A DNA stretch of 38,292 bases, taken from positions 1-38,292 of the forward strand of contig BEIG01000021.1 of NCBI GenBank assembly GCA_002898795.1. The letters are read 5' to 3'. The stretch's first letter is position 1. Each line of letters starts with the position of its first letter. Positions 7,938 through 15,297 of the stretch are shown here, piece by piece. Under the pieces are notes generated by a model. It saw only the letters and a program-made list of their open reading frames with translations. It had not been told where the DNA came from and did not search any database. This stretch comes from a bacterium HR30 (lineage in GTDB: Bacteria; Desulfobacterota; Binatia; HRBIN30). The position numbers were made by a program, and so were the translations under genes.

Positions 7938-9074
7938 TTACAGTCGCAAGTAGCCGGCCACCAAGTCTTTCATGGCTTCGGACACTCCACCGCCAATAGT
8001 CAAAACCCTCGTGTCACGAAAGACCCGGGAAATCCAGTTGTCTTCCAAAAAGCCCTCTGCGCCGTGCAACTGCAGGCACTGCCCAACGACCCGCTGGACG
8101 CTCTCCATCACGTGGAACTTGATCATGCAAATTTCTTTTCCTTCCACCCGCCCATCGCGGTACGACTCGGCTACGGAACGCACGAACCGCCGATTTGCCT
8201 CGATTTCCGCCGCCATCTCTGCAATGCGGTGGCGCACCGTCTGCAGTTCCGCCAACGGATGACCAAAGATCATCCGTGCCCGCACCCGCGCAATCGTCTC
8301 CTGCAGTACCAAATCGGCAAGAGCCACGGCGCACACTGCAAGAACCAGGCGTTCGCGCAGGAGCCCGTTCATAAGATACATGGTACCGAGGTTAGGCTTG
8401 CCGACCGTCATCGATTTTGGCACGCGACACTCGCGAAACTTGAGCCACCCTGTGGGCGAAGCCTTGATGCCCATGGTGCGCAAGGGGGAGGCCTCGAAGC
8501 CAGGTACGTCGGTGGGAACCAACACCAAGGCAAAGCTGGTGGTTGCAACATTGGGCGAGGTACGCACCAAGGCAAGCACGTAGTCCGCAATCGGGCCGTT
8601 GGTGATAAATTTCTTCTCTCCGGAAATCACCCAAAAGTCCCCATCGCTCACCGCAGTGCACTGTACGGAGCGCACCAAGTCCGTGCCTCCGCTCGGCTCG
8701 GTGCCAGCGACCCCGGCGATCTTCTCGCCCCGGACCAACGCCGGCACGATCTCCCGCCGGTGCGCTTCCGTGCCGTGTTTTAGAAGGAGGTGAGTCACGA
8801 CCTGCGAATGCACGCCCAGGCTCGTCCCTAGGCCCAAGCTACGTGCTCGGGGCATTTCTTCGGCCAAGACCACATCGTAGGCGAAATCGCCACCTCGGCC
8901 ACCGTACTCCGCCGGCACTGACAACCCCAACCAGCCCCAAGAGCCAAACTGGCGGAACAACGCGCGCACCTTCTGAGGGTCTTCGAACTCCGCAGCCCGC
9001 GGGGCCAACTTCTTCTCGATCAGTTCGCGAACTTCGCGACGAAACCTCTCGTGCTCTTCCCGAAAGAGCGCCAT
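7938..9074 (-). CDS. Acyl-CoA (or acyl-ACP) dehydrogenase
   Basis: 378 residues, the normal ACAD length. The N-terminal helical domain is followed by the central beta domain with FAD and substrate motifs (GVAGTEPSGGTDL, WVISGEKKFITNG). The C-terminal helical domain contains LQLHGAEGFLEDNW, RVFRDTRVLTIGGGVSEAM. It should oxidise an acyl thioester to the 2-enoyl form using FAD. The IGGG variant lacks the Glu of IYEG-type enzymes, so the catalytic base must be elsewhere, as in several known ACAD branches. Its ATG overlaps the ACP stop (ATGA, 9071-9076), and AGGAGG lies inside the ACP 3' end, so the two are co-translated. This context makes an ACP-bound substrate plausible. Confidence 0.9.
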   Translation of the reverse strand: MALFREEHERFRREVRELIEKKLAPRAAEFEDPQKVRALFRQFGSWGWLGLSVPAEYGGRGGDFAYDVVLAEEMPRARSLGLGTSLGVHSQVVTHLLLKHGTEAHRREIVPALVRGEKIAGVAGTEPSGGTDLVRSVQCTAVSDGDFWVISGEKKFITNGPIADYVLALVRTSPNVATTSFALVLVPTDVPGFEASPLRTMGIKASPTGWLKFRECRVPKSMTVGKPNLGTMYLMNGLLRERLVLAVCAVALADLVLQETIARVRARMIFGHPLAELQTVRHRIAEMAAEIEANRRFVRSVAESYRDGRVEGKEICMIKFHVMESVQRVVGQCLQLHGAEGFLEDNWISRVFRDTRVLTIGGGVSEAMKDLVAGYLRL

Positions 9075-9349
9075 CAGGGCACCTCCTCGCCACGAGCACG
9101 CCGGTAAATGTACTCTACGATGTCCCCGAACCGGTTGAGCTCGATCATATAGAGTGGGTCGAGCTCAGTCTGAAACTCCTCTTCCAGCGCCACCTGCAAC
9201 TCTACGAGCTGCACCGACTCTATCGCCAACGTCGTATCAAAGCTGGCATCGTCGGTGATTTGTTCCAGGGGAATGCCAGCAACTTCGTGCAATACACTTG
9301 CCACCCTTCTTCTCACCGTTTCAGGTGTTAACGCCAACTGCCCGCTCAC
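9074..9349 (-). CDS. Acyl carrier protein
   Basis: 91 residues from GTG 9349, chosen because GGGAGG (9360-9365) sits 10 nt upstream; a longer in-frame reading from TTG 9442 would run into the divergent regulatory region. The fold is a typical acidic four-helix ACP: TVRRRVASVLHEVAGIPLEQI, FDTTLAIESVQLVELQVALE, and the C-terminal helix GDIVEYIYRRA. The phosphopantetheine Ser is Ser45, in an ESV motif in place of the common DSL. It would carry acyl chains for the KAS and dehydrogenase downstream and possibly for the FeeM-like synthase encoded divergently. It is not the housekeeping AcpP, judging by the motif and context. Confidence 0.88.
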   Translation of the reverse strand: MSGQLALTPETVRRRVASVLHEVAGIPLEQITDDASFDTTLAIESVQLVELQVALEEEFQTELDPLYMIELNRFGDIVEYIYRRARGEEVP

Positions 9350-9359
9350 CTCGCTCGCA

Positions 9360-9365
9360 CCTCCC
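9360..9365 (-). promoter_or_regulatory. Ribosome binding site GGGAGG deciding the ACP start
   Basis: On the minus strand GGGAGG lies 10 nt before the GTG at 9349. None of the longer in-frame starts has a comparable site. Confidence 0.6.
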
Positions 9366-9391
9366 GTTCCGTTAGCTTGCGTCCCGCTGCC

Positions 9392-9421
9392 GTGATACGC
9401 TTGACTGTGGCCTCGGCGCAA
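9392..9421 (-). promoter_or_regulatory. Candidate sigma70-like promoter for the ACP-ACAD-KAS operon
   Basis: On the minus strand TTGCGC (9416-9421) is followed after 18 nt by TATCAC (9392-9397), each 4 of 6 to consensus, about 40 nt before the ACP start. It lies in the divergent gap shared with the FeeM-like gene. On the plus strand TTGACT (9401-9406) lacks a good -10 at normal spacing. Confidence 0.35.
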
Positions 9422-9454
9422 GCCCAAACTACAGACAAGCACGCGGTCGTTTCA

Positions 9455-10084
9455 ATGGAACACAGCAGTCGGCGGATAACGAATACTCACTGCTCCGGGT
9501 TGACCGACGGAGAGTCGCTGAACATCAGAGTCGCGGACGCACGTGAGCTCGCCGAAAGTCTCAGAAAGAGGATGTTGATCTACCGGGAAATGCTCGGTCA
9601 CCATGGAGTAGATGAGTACGACCGAACTTCCCTGCACATCGTGGCCTTACGCGGCGGGCTGCTGGTCGCAGCGCTTAGGCTGGTTGGGCCGACCCCTTTG
9701 ACCGTCGAGCTTTCGCGGTTCATTAACCTTGAGAGATCGCCTTTCGACTCTGCCCGACTCATGCAAATTGGTGGGTTTTGGGCAGAGGGGCCCATGCGCC
9801 GCGTAACCCGAGACAATACTCTCACGGTAAAGAGGCTATTCCAGAAATCGGTTGAACTGGCTTCTCGATTTGGCTGTGGCGGTATAATCATGCGAACCGT
9901 ACCACGGCTTCGCCCCTGGTATTCAGGCTTCGGCTTTAAGGTGCTTCCCAACCTCAATTACTGGGATCCCCACTGGGGTCACGTTGTGACGATGTACCTA
10001 CGTATTGAGCATTTTGCGCAGGGCGCCCCGTTTGCATCTAGAGATAGTTGGCAAGGTCCACTGCTCGGAACGTTCTGCCGCTGA
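9455..10084 (+). CDS. FeeM/LuxI-like N-acyl amino acid synthase candidate (GNAT fold)
   Basis: 209 residues from ATG 9455; TTG 9377 would give 235, and no clear ribosome site decides. The pattern fits the acyl-ACP-using N-acyl amino acid synthase (FeeM) and autoinducer-synthase branch of the GNAT fold. The helix ESLRKRMLIYREMLGHHG is followed by the acidic VDEYDRTSLHIVAL, then GGLLVAALRLVG and ELSRF. A second half has GGFWAEGPMRR and WYSGFGFKVLPN. Members of this family transfer a fatty acyl group from ACP to an amino acid amine; here the acceptor is unknown. A divergent ACP gene next door supports this. Arg codons AGA/AGG and Ile ATA are unusually frequent for the window. A PEP-CTERM-associated acyltransferase or a plain GNAT is the alternative. 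Confidence 0.68.
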   Translation: MEHSSRRITNTHCSGLTDGESLNIRVADARELAESLRKRMLIYREMLGHHGVDEYDRTSLHIVALRGGLLVAALRLVGPTPLTVELSRFINLERSPFDSARLMQIGGFWAEGPMRRVTRDNTLTVKRLFQKSVELASRFGCGGIIMRTVPRLRPWYSGFGFKVLPNLNYWDPHWGHVVTMYLRIEHFAQGAPFASRDSWQGPLLGTFCR

Positions 10085-10092
10085 GTACCGGA

Positions 10093-12327
10093 ATGGCCTT
10101 CCAAAATCTTCCTTCGCTGGTGGCCGCTATCGCAGCCGGGTTTCTCGCGGTCCTCGTTGCCTCTCAACGCCGAGATACAGAAAGCCGCGCCTTCGTACTG
10201 CTGACGACCCTAATCGCCTGCTGGAACGTGTACTTCTTCATTTTGGGGCTGGGTTCTTGCGACGAGAGGTCACAAGCGCTGCTGCGGGCGCTGGCAACCG
10301 GCGTAGCGCTGCTGCCGGCCGCGGTCATTGGTTTTCTCGTGGTACCCCGCCACACCAGAACCCGCGTGTGGCGCTGTACCGCCTTCGTCAGCTTTGGCAT
10401 GTCCACGGTGGTTGTCCTGGCGAATCCGTTCGGCCTGGTCGTCCGAGGCTTAGAGAAGTATGCCTGGGGCTGTCACTCGTTGCCAGGACCGTTGTACCAC
10501 GTTCACACGGCCAACGCAGTGCTTGCCGGTATCGCCGCCATCGCCCTGTGCATTAGCGACCTGCGTCACGCGGCCAGCCCTCGCGATCGGCTTGTTGCTC
10601 GGTTTTGGTTGATCAGCGCGGCAGTCGGCGTGCCTTCCGCAATCATCAATCTCTTACCCGCGTATGGCGTGCCCATTTATCCCCTCGGGAACCTGGGTAG
10701 TGCCTTGTGGGCTGCGATTATTGCCTACGCCGTGGTACGGCACCGGCTGCTCGACGTGGAAGTTTGGATATCCCGCCTCGGCACCGTGGCGGCGGCGGGG
10801 ATGGTGACCATCGTACCCGCTTACGTCCTTTTAGTCCTGCTGCAAATCCAGGCATTCGGTGCAGCGCACGTCGACTTGTCGATGGCGATTCTCCTGTCTC
10901 TCGTCGTTGTTGCCGCGATCTTCCCCATCCTTCAACGCAAGCTGGAAAAGAAGTTCGCGGAGCGAGCTTTTCCGTACAAGATCGAGCAGCAAAGCTCCTT
11001 GGACATGTTACGCCGGGCGGTGCTGCGCGAGCAGGACCTTGGCCGGCTTGTCGACGTAGTGGCAAAGGGCCTGCACGCGGTTTTCCATCCTCCAACCATC
11101 GCCATCTTCACGCGCCAGCCGGAAGCTGCCGCTCTACGGCTAGCCCACCATCTCGGGGAACCGCCTGCGGAAAGTAGCTTCCCGTTCACGAGCCCACTTG
11201 TCGCTGAACTCGAGGATGCCACGCTTTCCCTGCTGCAAAGCGAACTCTTGGAATCGAAGCGTGACCGCGGCCGGGAAGTGGGCAAACTCATGGAAACACT
11301 CGGGTGGACAGTATGTGTTCCGGTGAAAACCAGTCGGCAGTTGTCGGGATTTCTCGCTCTCGGCCTCAAAGAGGGCCGCGACTGGTACATGCTCACGGAG
11401 CTCGAAGCCTTAGAGCGCCTCGCAGAGGAGCTTGCCCTTGCCCTGGACAACATCCAGTTGCACCAGCAGGCAGCACTCGCCCGGCAAACTCTCGAGCGGA
11501 TCGAACGCCTCAGCGCCATTGGCACGATGGTCGCCGGCATTGTGCACGAAGTGCGCAATCCACTGGTAGCCTTCAGCACCTTCATGCAGTTGGCCCGACA
11601 ACAGAAAGCTTCGCCCGAACTGATCGAGGCTAGTGCTCCAGTCATCCTAGGCGAGCTCGACCGCGTGCAGCGGTTGCTCGATGAACTCCTGCGCACTACG
11701 CGTGGCAACCCGCCAAAGTTTGGCGAAGTGGATCTCGGTCAATGTGTCCGCGACGTGGCGGCCTTACTCAAACCGCCGGCAAAGCAAGCTCACGTCGTGC
11801 TAGAACCTAAGTTTCTGTCGGACTCGGTAACGGTATTCGCCGATGCCGATCGGGTGCGCCAAGTGCTGTTCAACCTCGGCATGAACGCCATCGAAGCGGC
11901 ACCCGAGGGCACCACGGTAACGATCACGGTCGCGCGGGCGTCCAAGAACGGGCGTATGTACGGCGAGGTGAGCGTGCGCGACACTGGGCCGGGCTTACCG
12001 CAGGAATTACGGGAAAAAGTGTTTCAACCGTTCTTTACCACCAAAGCGGACGGCACCGGTCTTGGCCTAGCCTTGTGCCTGCAGATCACCGAGGAGCACG
12101 GAGGCTATCTGGACATTCGCGACCCGCAAGGACCCGGCATCATCTTTGCCGTGGGATTCCCTGAGTTTATCCCCGAAGTTCACGCACCCCTCGTCGATGA
12201 TCCTCGCAAAGACGAACTACAGTTGACCCCAGAAGAAGAAGCCCACATTCGGGCTCTCGTGGGCAACATCAAGCTCCCGCCCGAAGTGTTGCGCCTCGTC
12301 CGGCAAACCCGTATCAAAAAATCTTGA
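10093..12327 (+). CDS. Multi-pass membrane sensor histidine kinase
   Basis: 744 residues from ATG 10093, 8 bp after the FeeM-like stop, so probably coupled to it. The N-terminal ~290 residues hold several hydrophobic helices (for example LVAAIAAGFLAVLVASQ and MAILLSLVVVAAIFPIL), resembling 7TM-type sensor regions. A GAF-like stretch (about 310-460) follows. The kinase core has the H box GIVHEVRNPL with phospho-acceptor His485, N box NLGMNAIEAA (Asn598), G1 DTGPGLP (Asp630) and G2 GTGLGLAL. A 60-residue tail extends beyond the ATPase domain. No receiver domain is fused and no response regulator lies next to it. The PrsK-like kinases of exosortase systems have a similar layout. The ligand is unknown; a membrane lipid or the product of the neighbouring synthase is a reasonable guess. 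Confidence 0.9.
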   Translation: MAFQNLPSLVAAIAAGFLAVLVASQRRDTESRAFVLLTTLIACWNVYFFILGLGSCDERSQALLRALATGVALLPAAVIGFLVVPRHTRTRVWRCTAFVSFGMSTVVVLANPFGLVVRGLEKYAWGCHSLPGPLYHVHTANAVLAGIAAIALCISDLRHAASPRDRLVARFWLISAAVGVPSAIINLLPAYGVPIYPLGNLGSALWAAIIAYAVVRHRLLDVEVWISRLGTVAAAGMVTIVPAYVLLVLLQIQAFGAAHVDLSMAILLSLVVVAAIFPILQRKLEKKFAERAFPYKIEQQSSLDMLRRAVLREQDLGRLVDVVAKGLHAVFHPPTIAIFTRQPEAAALRLAHHLGEPPAESSFPFTSPLVAELEDATLSLLQSELLESKRDRGREVGKLMETLGWTVCVPVKTSRQLSGFLALGLKEGRDWYMLTELEALERLAEELALALDNIQLHQQAALARQTLERIERLSAIGTMVAGIVHEVRNPLVAFSTFMQLARQQKASPELIEASAPVILGELDRVQRLLDELLRTTRGNPPKFGEVDLGQCVRDVAALLKPPAKQAHVVLEPKFLSDSVTVFADADRVRQVLFNLGMNAIEAAPEGTTVTITVARASKNGRMYGEVSVRDTGPGLPQELREKVFQPFFTTKADGTGLGLALCLQITEEHGGYLDIRDPQGPGIIFAVGFPEFIPEVHAPLVDDPRKDELQLTPEEEAHIRALVGNIKLPPEVLRLVRQTRIKKS

Positions 12328-12378
12328 ACGTCCAGAGCCCGTGTTGACGTTGCGGGTGCGTTGGGCTTCACAGGGAGC

Positions 12379-13272
12379 ATGGCACGGGTACGAACGAACG
12401 GGATCGAACTCGAGTACGAGATCTTCGGCTCCGAGCATGGCGAGCCCCTGGTGCTCATCATGGGGCTGGGCGCCCAAATGATCTTGTGGCGCGACGACTT
12501 TTGCCACATGCTCGTGGAGCGCGGTTATCGTGTGATTCGTTTCGACAACCGCGACGTGGGGCGGTCCACCTGGCTCGACCACTTGGGTCTCCCTAACGTG
12601 ATGGCGCTCATGGCCGCTGCCGCTTCGGGTCAGCCCGTGGAGGCCCCTTACAAACTCACGGACATGGCTGCAGACACCGCGGGGCTCCTCGACGCCCTTG
12701 GCATCGGCAGAGCACACATTGTCGGCGCATCCATGGGCGGGATGATCGCGCAAACCTTCGCCATCCAGTACCCCGAACGGACCCTGAGCCTGACCTCGAT
12801 CATGTCGACAACGGGCGACCCAACGCTTCCTCCACCTCGGCCGGAAGCCCTCAGTGTACTCCTCGCGCCGCAGCCAACTTCTCGCGAAGAGGCAATCGAG
12901 CGAGGTGTGTTCATCTTCCGGACCATCGGCAGTCCTAAGTATTTCGACGAAGCCGAAGTCCGCGAGCTGGCCGCACGGTCGTTCGACCGCGGCATCAACC
13001 CGGCTGGAGTCATGCGCCAATTGGCGGCAATTTTGGCCTCGGGAAACCGTACCGAGGCGTTGCGCCAAGTGCAGAAACCCGTGCTCGTCATTCACGGCCG
13101 GATCGATCCATTGGTTCCATTTGCCGCGGGAGAGGCGACTGCCCGCGCCCTTCCACGTGCCCGACTGCTCGCGTTCGAGGACATGGCGCATGACCTGCCC
13201 CGGCCGTTGTGGCCCGACATGGTCGCAGCCATTCACGAGGTAGCCGAGGAAGCGAAGCGCGATGGGAAATGA
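12379..13272 (+). CDS. Alpha/beta-fold hydrolase
   Basis: 297 residues from ATG 12379. The complete catalytic triad can be placed: Ser118 in the nucleophile elbow GASMGG, Asp243 in HGRIDPLVP and His271 in DMAHDLP. The oxyanion-side motif is LIMGLGAQ, and FDNRDVGRST fits esterase/lipase-like members such as the anthracycline methyl-esterase group. Predicted activity is ester or amide hydrolysis in the cytoplasm; the substrate is not known. It lies 51 bp after the histidine kinase on the same strand and overlaps the next gene by ATGA. If the FeeM-like enzyme makes an acyl amide signal, this hydrolase is a candidate for its turnover, but that is context only. Confidence 0.9.
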   Translation: MARVRTNGIELEYEIFGSEHGEPLVLIMGLGAQMILWRDDFCHMLVERGYRVIRFDNRDVGRSTWLDHLGLPNVMALMAAAASGQPVEAPYKLTDMAADTAGLLDALGIGRAHIVGASMGGMIAQTFAIQYPERTLSLTSIMSTTGDPTLPPPRPEALSVLLAPQPTSREEAIERGVFIFRTIGSPKYFDEAEVRELAARSFDRGINPAGVMRQLAAILASGNRTEALRQVQKPVLVIHGRIDPLVPFAAGEATARALPRARLLAFEDMAHDLPRPLWPDMVAAIHEVAEEAKRDGK

Positions 13273-14096
13273 AGGCCCTTCGCCTGGCCTCGGGCACGAC
13301 CGCCCTCCTCAGTCTGCTTTTTGCGGGGCTTGCAGCGGCGGGCCCTTTCACGACCGAAGCCCGGCTTGCCACCACCACCAGCGTGGAAAACTCGGGGCTT
13401 CTGGCCCATTTGCTCCCGCGATTCGAGCAGAACCGCGGGATTCGCGTGGCGGTGCTCCCAGTCGGAAGCGGACAAGCCCTGGAACTTGCCGCTCGCGGTG
13501 ACGTGGATGCTGTCCTAACCCACGCACCGTCGTTGGAAGAGGAGGCCCTGGCGCGGGGTACGGTGGTGGAGCCACGGGTGGTCATGGAAAACGAGTTTCT
13601 TCTCGTTGGCCCACCGAGCGATCCGGCACAGGTTCGGAACACGAACGACATCGCCAAAGCCCTAGCGGCCATTGCCCGGCACGAGGCGCTATTCGTGTCG
13701 CGCGGCGACCACTCGGGAACGCACATGACCGAACTGGAGCTCTGGCGTGCAGCCGGCGTACGGCCGCACGGCCCCTGGTATTTGGAAGGCGGACACGGCA
13801 TGGGCCCCACCTTGACGATGGCTGCTGAACGGCAGGCGTATACCCTAACCGACCGTGCCACCTTCCTCACCTATCGGAACCTTAAGGGCCTCGAGATCCT
13901 GGTTCGCAACCATCCCCCGCTGAAGAACGTGTACCGTGCAATGCTCGCCCGGCCAGAGCGGCGCCCGCAGGCCACCTGGCGAGCCGCCCGCGAGTTTGTC
14001 GAATGGCTCGTATCGCCGGTCGGCCAAACTGCGATCGCGGCCTTTCGGATCAACGGCGAAGCCGTGTTCACTCCCGCCGCGACATCGGCCCCGTGA
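13269..14096 (+). CDS. TupA-like tungstate/oxyanion-binding periplasmic protein
   Basis: 275 residues from ATG 13269, which overlaps the hydrolase stop (ATGA). A signal peptide (MKALRLASGTTALLSLLFAG, cleavage near AAAG) leads into the tungstate-binding-protein signature: LATTTSVENSGLLAHLLPRF, VLPVGSGQALELAARGDVDA, VLTHAPSLEE. Further TupA-like segments are FVSRGDHSGTH and YTLTDRATFL. The family delivers tungstate, or related oxyanions, to a TupBC ABC importer. No permease or ATPase gene lies in the window, so it either serves a remote transporter or has been co-opted as an extracytoplasmic sensor. Placement after the kinase and hydrolase is unusual for this family. Confidence 0.87.
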   Translation: MKALRLASGTTALLSLLFAGLAAAGPFTTEARLATTTSVENSGLLAHLLPRFEQNRGIRVAVLPVGSGQALELAARGDVDAVLTHAPSLEEEALARGTVVEPRVVMENEFLLVGPPSDPAQVRNTNDIAKALAAIARHEALFVSRGDHSGTHMTELELWRAAGVRPHGPWYLEGGHGMGPTLTMAAERQAYTLTDRATFLTYRNLKGLEILVRNHPPLKNVYRAMLARPERRPQATWRAAREFVEWLVSPVGQTAIAAFRINGEAVFTPAATSAP

Positions 14097-14305
14097 AGCG
14101 GAGTTGCCGAGTGCACCGGAGTTAGGCTGTGGAGCATTGCACAGCGCGTGCCCCAGACCTGGTCCGCCGTGGAACCTTGTGCTGGCCCTCGGCAACTTTG
14201 CGCGTGTGTTTGCGGAGAGTCGGCGAAGCCTTGCAAGAACACCCTCTGGGGTTCTCCCCCAGCTCGTCAAGTTCCCCGACCGTCTGCCGACCCCTACGGA
14301 TTTTC

Positions 14306-14338
14306 GCAATTGAATTGCCCTTCGGGCGGGCGTAGGAT
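14306..14338 (+). promoter_or_regulatory. Sigma70-like promoter overlapped by a perfect palindrome
   Basis: TTGAAT (14310-14315), a 17-nt spacer and TAGGAT (14333-14338) make a good promoter about 20 bp before the gene at 14360. The palindrome GCAATT-G-AATTGC (14306-14318) covers the -35 hexamer, a typical position for a repressor operator. AGGAGG (14351-14356) follows just before the start codon. Confidence 0.5.
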
Positions 14339-14359
14339 ACGCGGCTACCCAGGAGGTTT

Positions 14360-15292
14360 ATGGCGGCACGGTTGGGCAGGTTCTTGGCGGCGATGGCGGT
14401 TCTGGCCGCTTCCAGCTTACCTCCGTCCAGTGGAGGTGCCGCGGCTGGTCCGCCCGCACAGCGGGTGCCAGCTGCTTTGCTCATGTTCCCTTACGTCGAA
14501 GCCGGAGCCGGTAGGGACACGAGGATCGAGCTCGTGAACTTGAGTGGCGTGCCGATCGAGCTCGAATGCTTCTTCGTCAACGGCGAGGACCCGGCATGCA
14601 ACGAGGTTGGGTTCGTGCTGGCGCTCACGCCGTACCAGCCATTTGCTTGGCTGGCCAGTGAGGGGATGAGCAATGTCATCAACGGCACGGCAGCGCCCCC
14701 GTTCTGGGGTTTCGGGGAACTCAAATGTGCAGTGGTTCCTCCCGAGCCGGCACTAGAGCTGTACAATACGGTGCAGGGGAGAGCGACGGTCTTCGGATTG
14801 GATGGAACCACGGTATCCTACACCGCCTACGGGTTTCAACGATTCGTTGGGGGTGAGTACACCGGGCTGCTTCGGCTCGACGGCAATGAATATGCGCAAT
14901 GTCCCGATCGGCTACTGTTTACGGTGCTTGCCGATACGCCCGCAGGGAACAGCGAGCTGATCCTTCTGCCGTGCTCGCAAGACCTGGTCTTACAGTCGCC
15001 GGCCACGGTGACGGCGCAGCTCCTCCTGACCACGGAACTGGGGCAGACCGTGTCCACATCTTTCCAGGTGCGTTGCTACTCGCGGCGACTTCTCCGCGAC
15101 GTTGCCGACGTGCTGCAGCGCAGCATTGGTGGCTCGGATGTCGTGCAAATTTCTGTGCGCGGTGTGGGTGGGCCGCTCATCGGTCTAGTGATCGACGGAA
15201 TCCCGTTTGGCTCGACCTTTGGTTTAGCCGGCAATGAGCCGATGTTTCTCGGAGGCCGAACGGCAACGATCTCGGTGCCGCGTTCCCGGTAG
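14360..15292 (+). CDS. Secreted protein of unknown function, paralogue A
   Basis: 310 residues starting at an ATG preceded by AGGAGG. A signal peptide (LAAMAVLAASSLPPSSGG) is followed by one all-beta-looking domain beginning PAALLMFPYVEAG. Landmarks include DTRIELVNLSG, ELECFFVNG, FGELKCAVV, CPDRLLFTVLAD, NSELILLPCSQDL and ISVRGVGGPLIGLVIDG. Six to eight Cys suggest disulphides and an extracytoplasmic location. The next gene encodes the same domain with the same landmarks in the same order, so they are tandem paralogues. I do not recognise a named family and no catalytic motif is evident. The promoter and palindrome just upstream suggest regulated expression of the pair. Confidence 0.8.
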   Translation: MAARLGRFLAAMAVLAASSLPPSSGGAAAGPPAQRVPAALLMFPYVEAGAGRDTRIELVNLSGVPIELECFFVNGEDPACNEVGFVLALTPYQPFAWLASEGMSNVINGTAAPPFWGFGELKCAVVPPEPALELYNTVQGRATVFGLDGTTVSYTAYGFQRFVGGEYTGLLRLDGNEYAQCPDRLLFTVLADTPAGNSELILLPCSQDLVLQSPATVTAQLLLTTELGQTVSTSFQVRCYSRRLLRDVADVLQRSIGGSDVVQISVRGVGGPLIGLVIDGIPFGSTFGLAGNEPMFLGGRTATISVPRSR

Positions 15293-15297
15293 ACACC

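Noticed and set aside
7140-8783. 547-codon plus-strand frame across the KAS and ACAD genes
   Set aside because: The minus-strand frames have full KAS and ACAD catalytic motifs. The plus-strand frame has no domain character.
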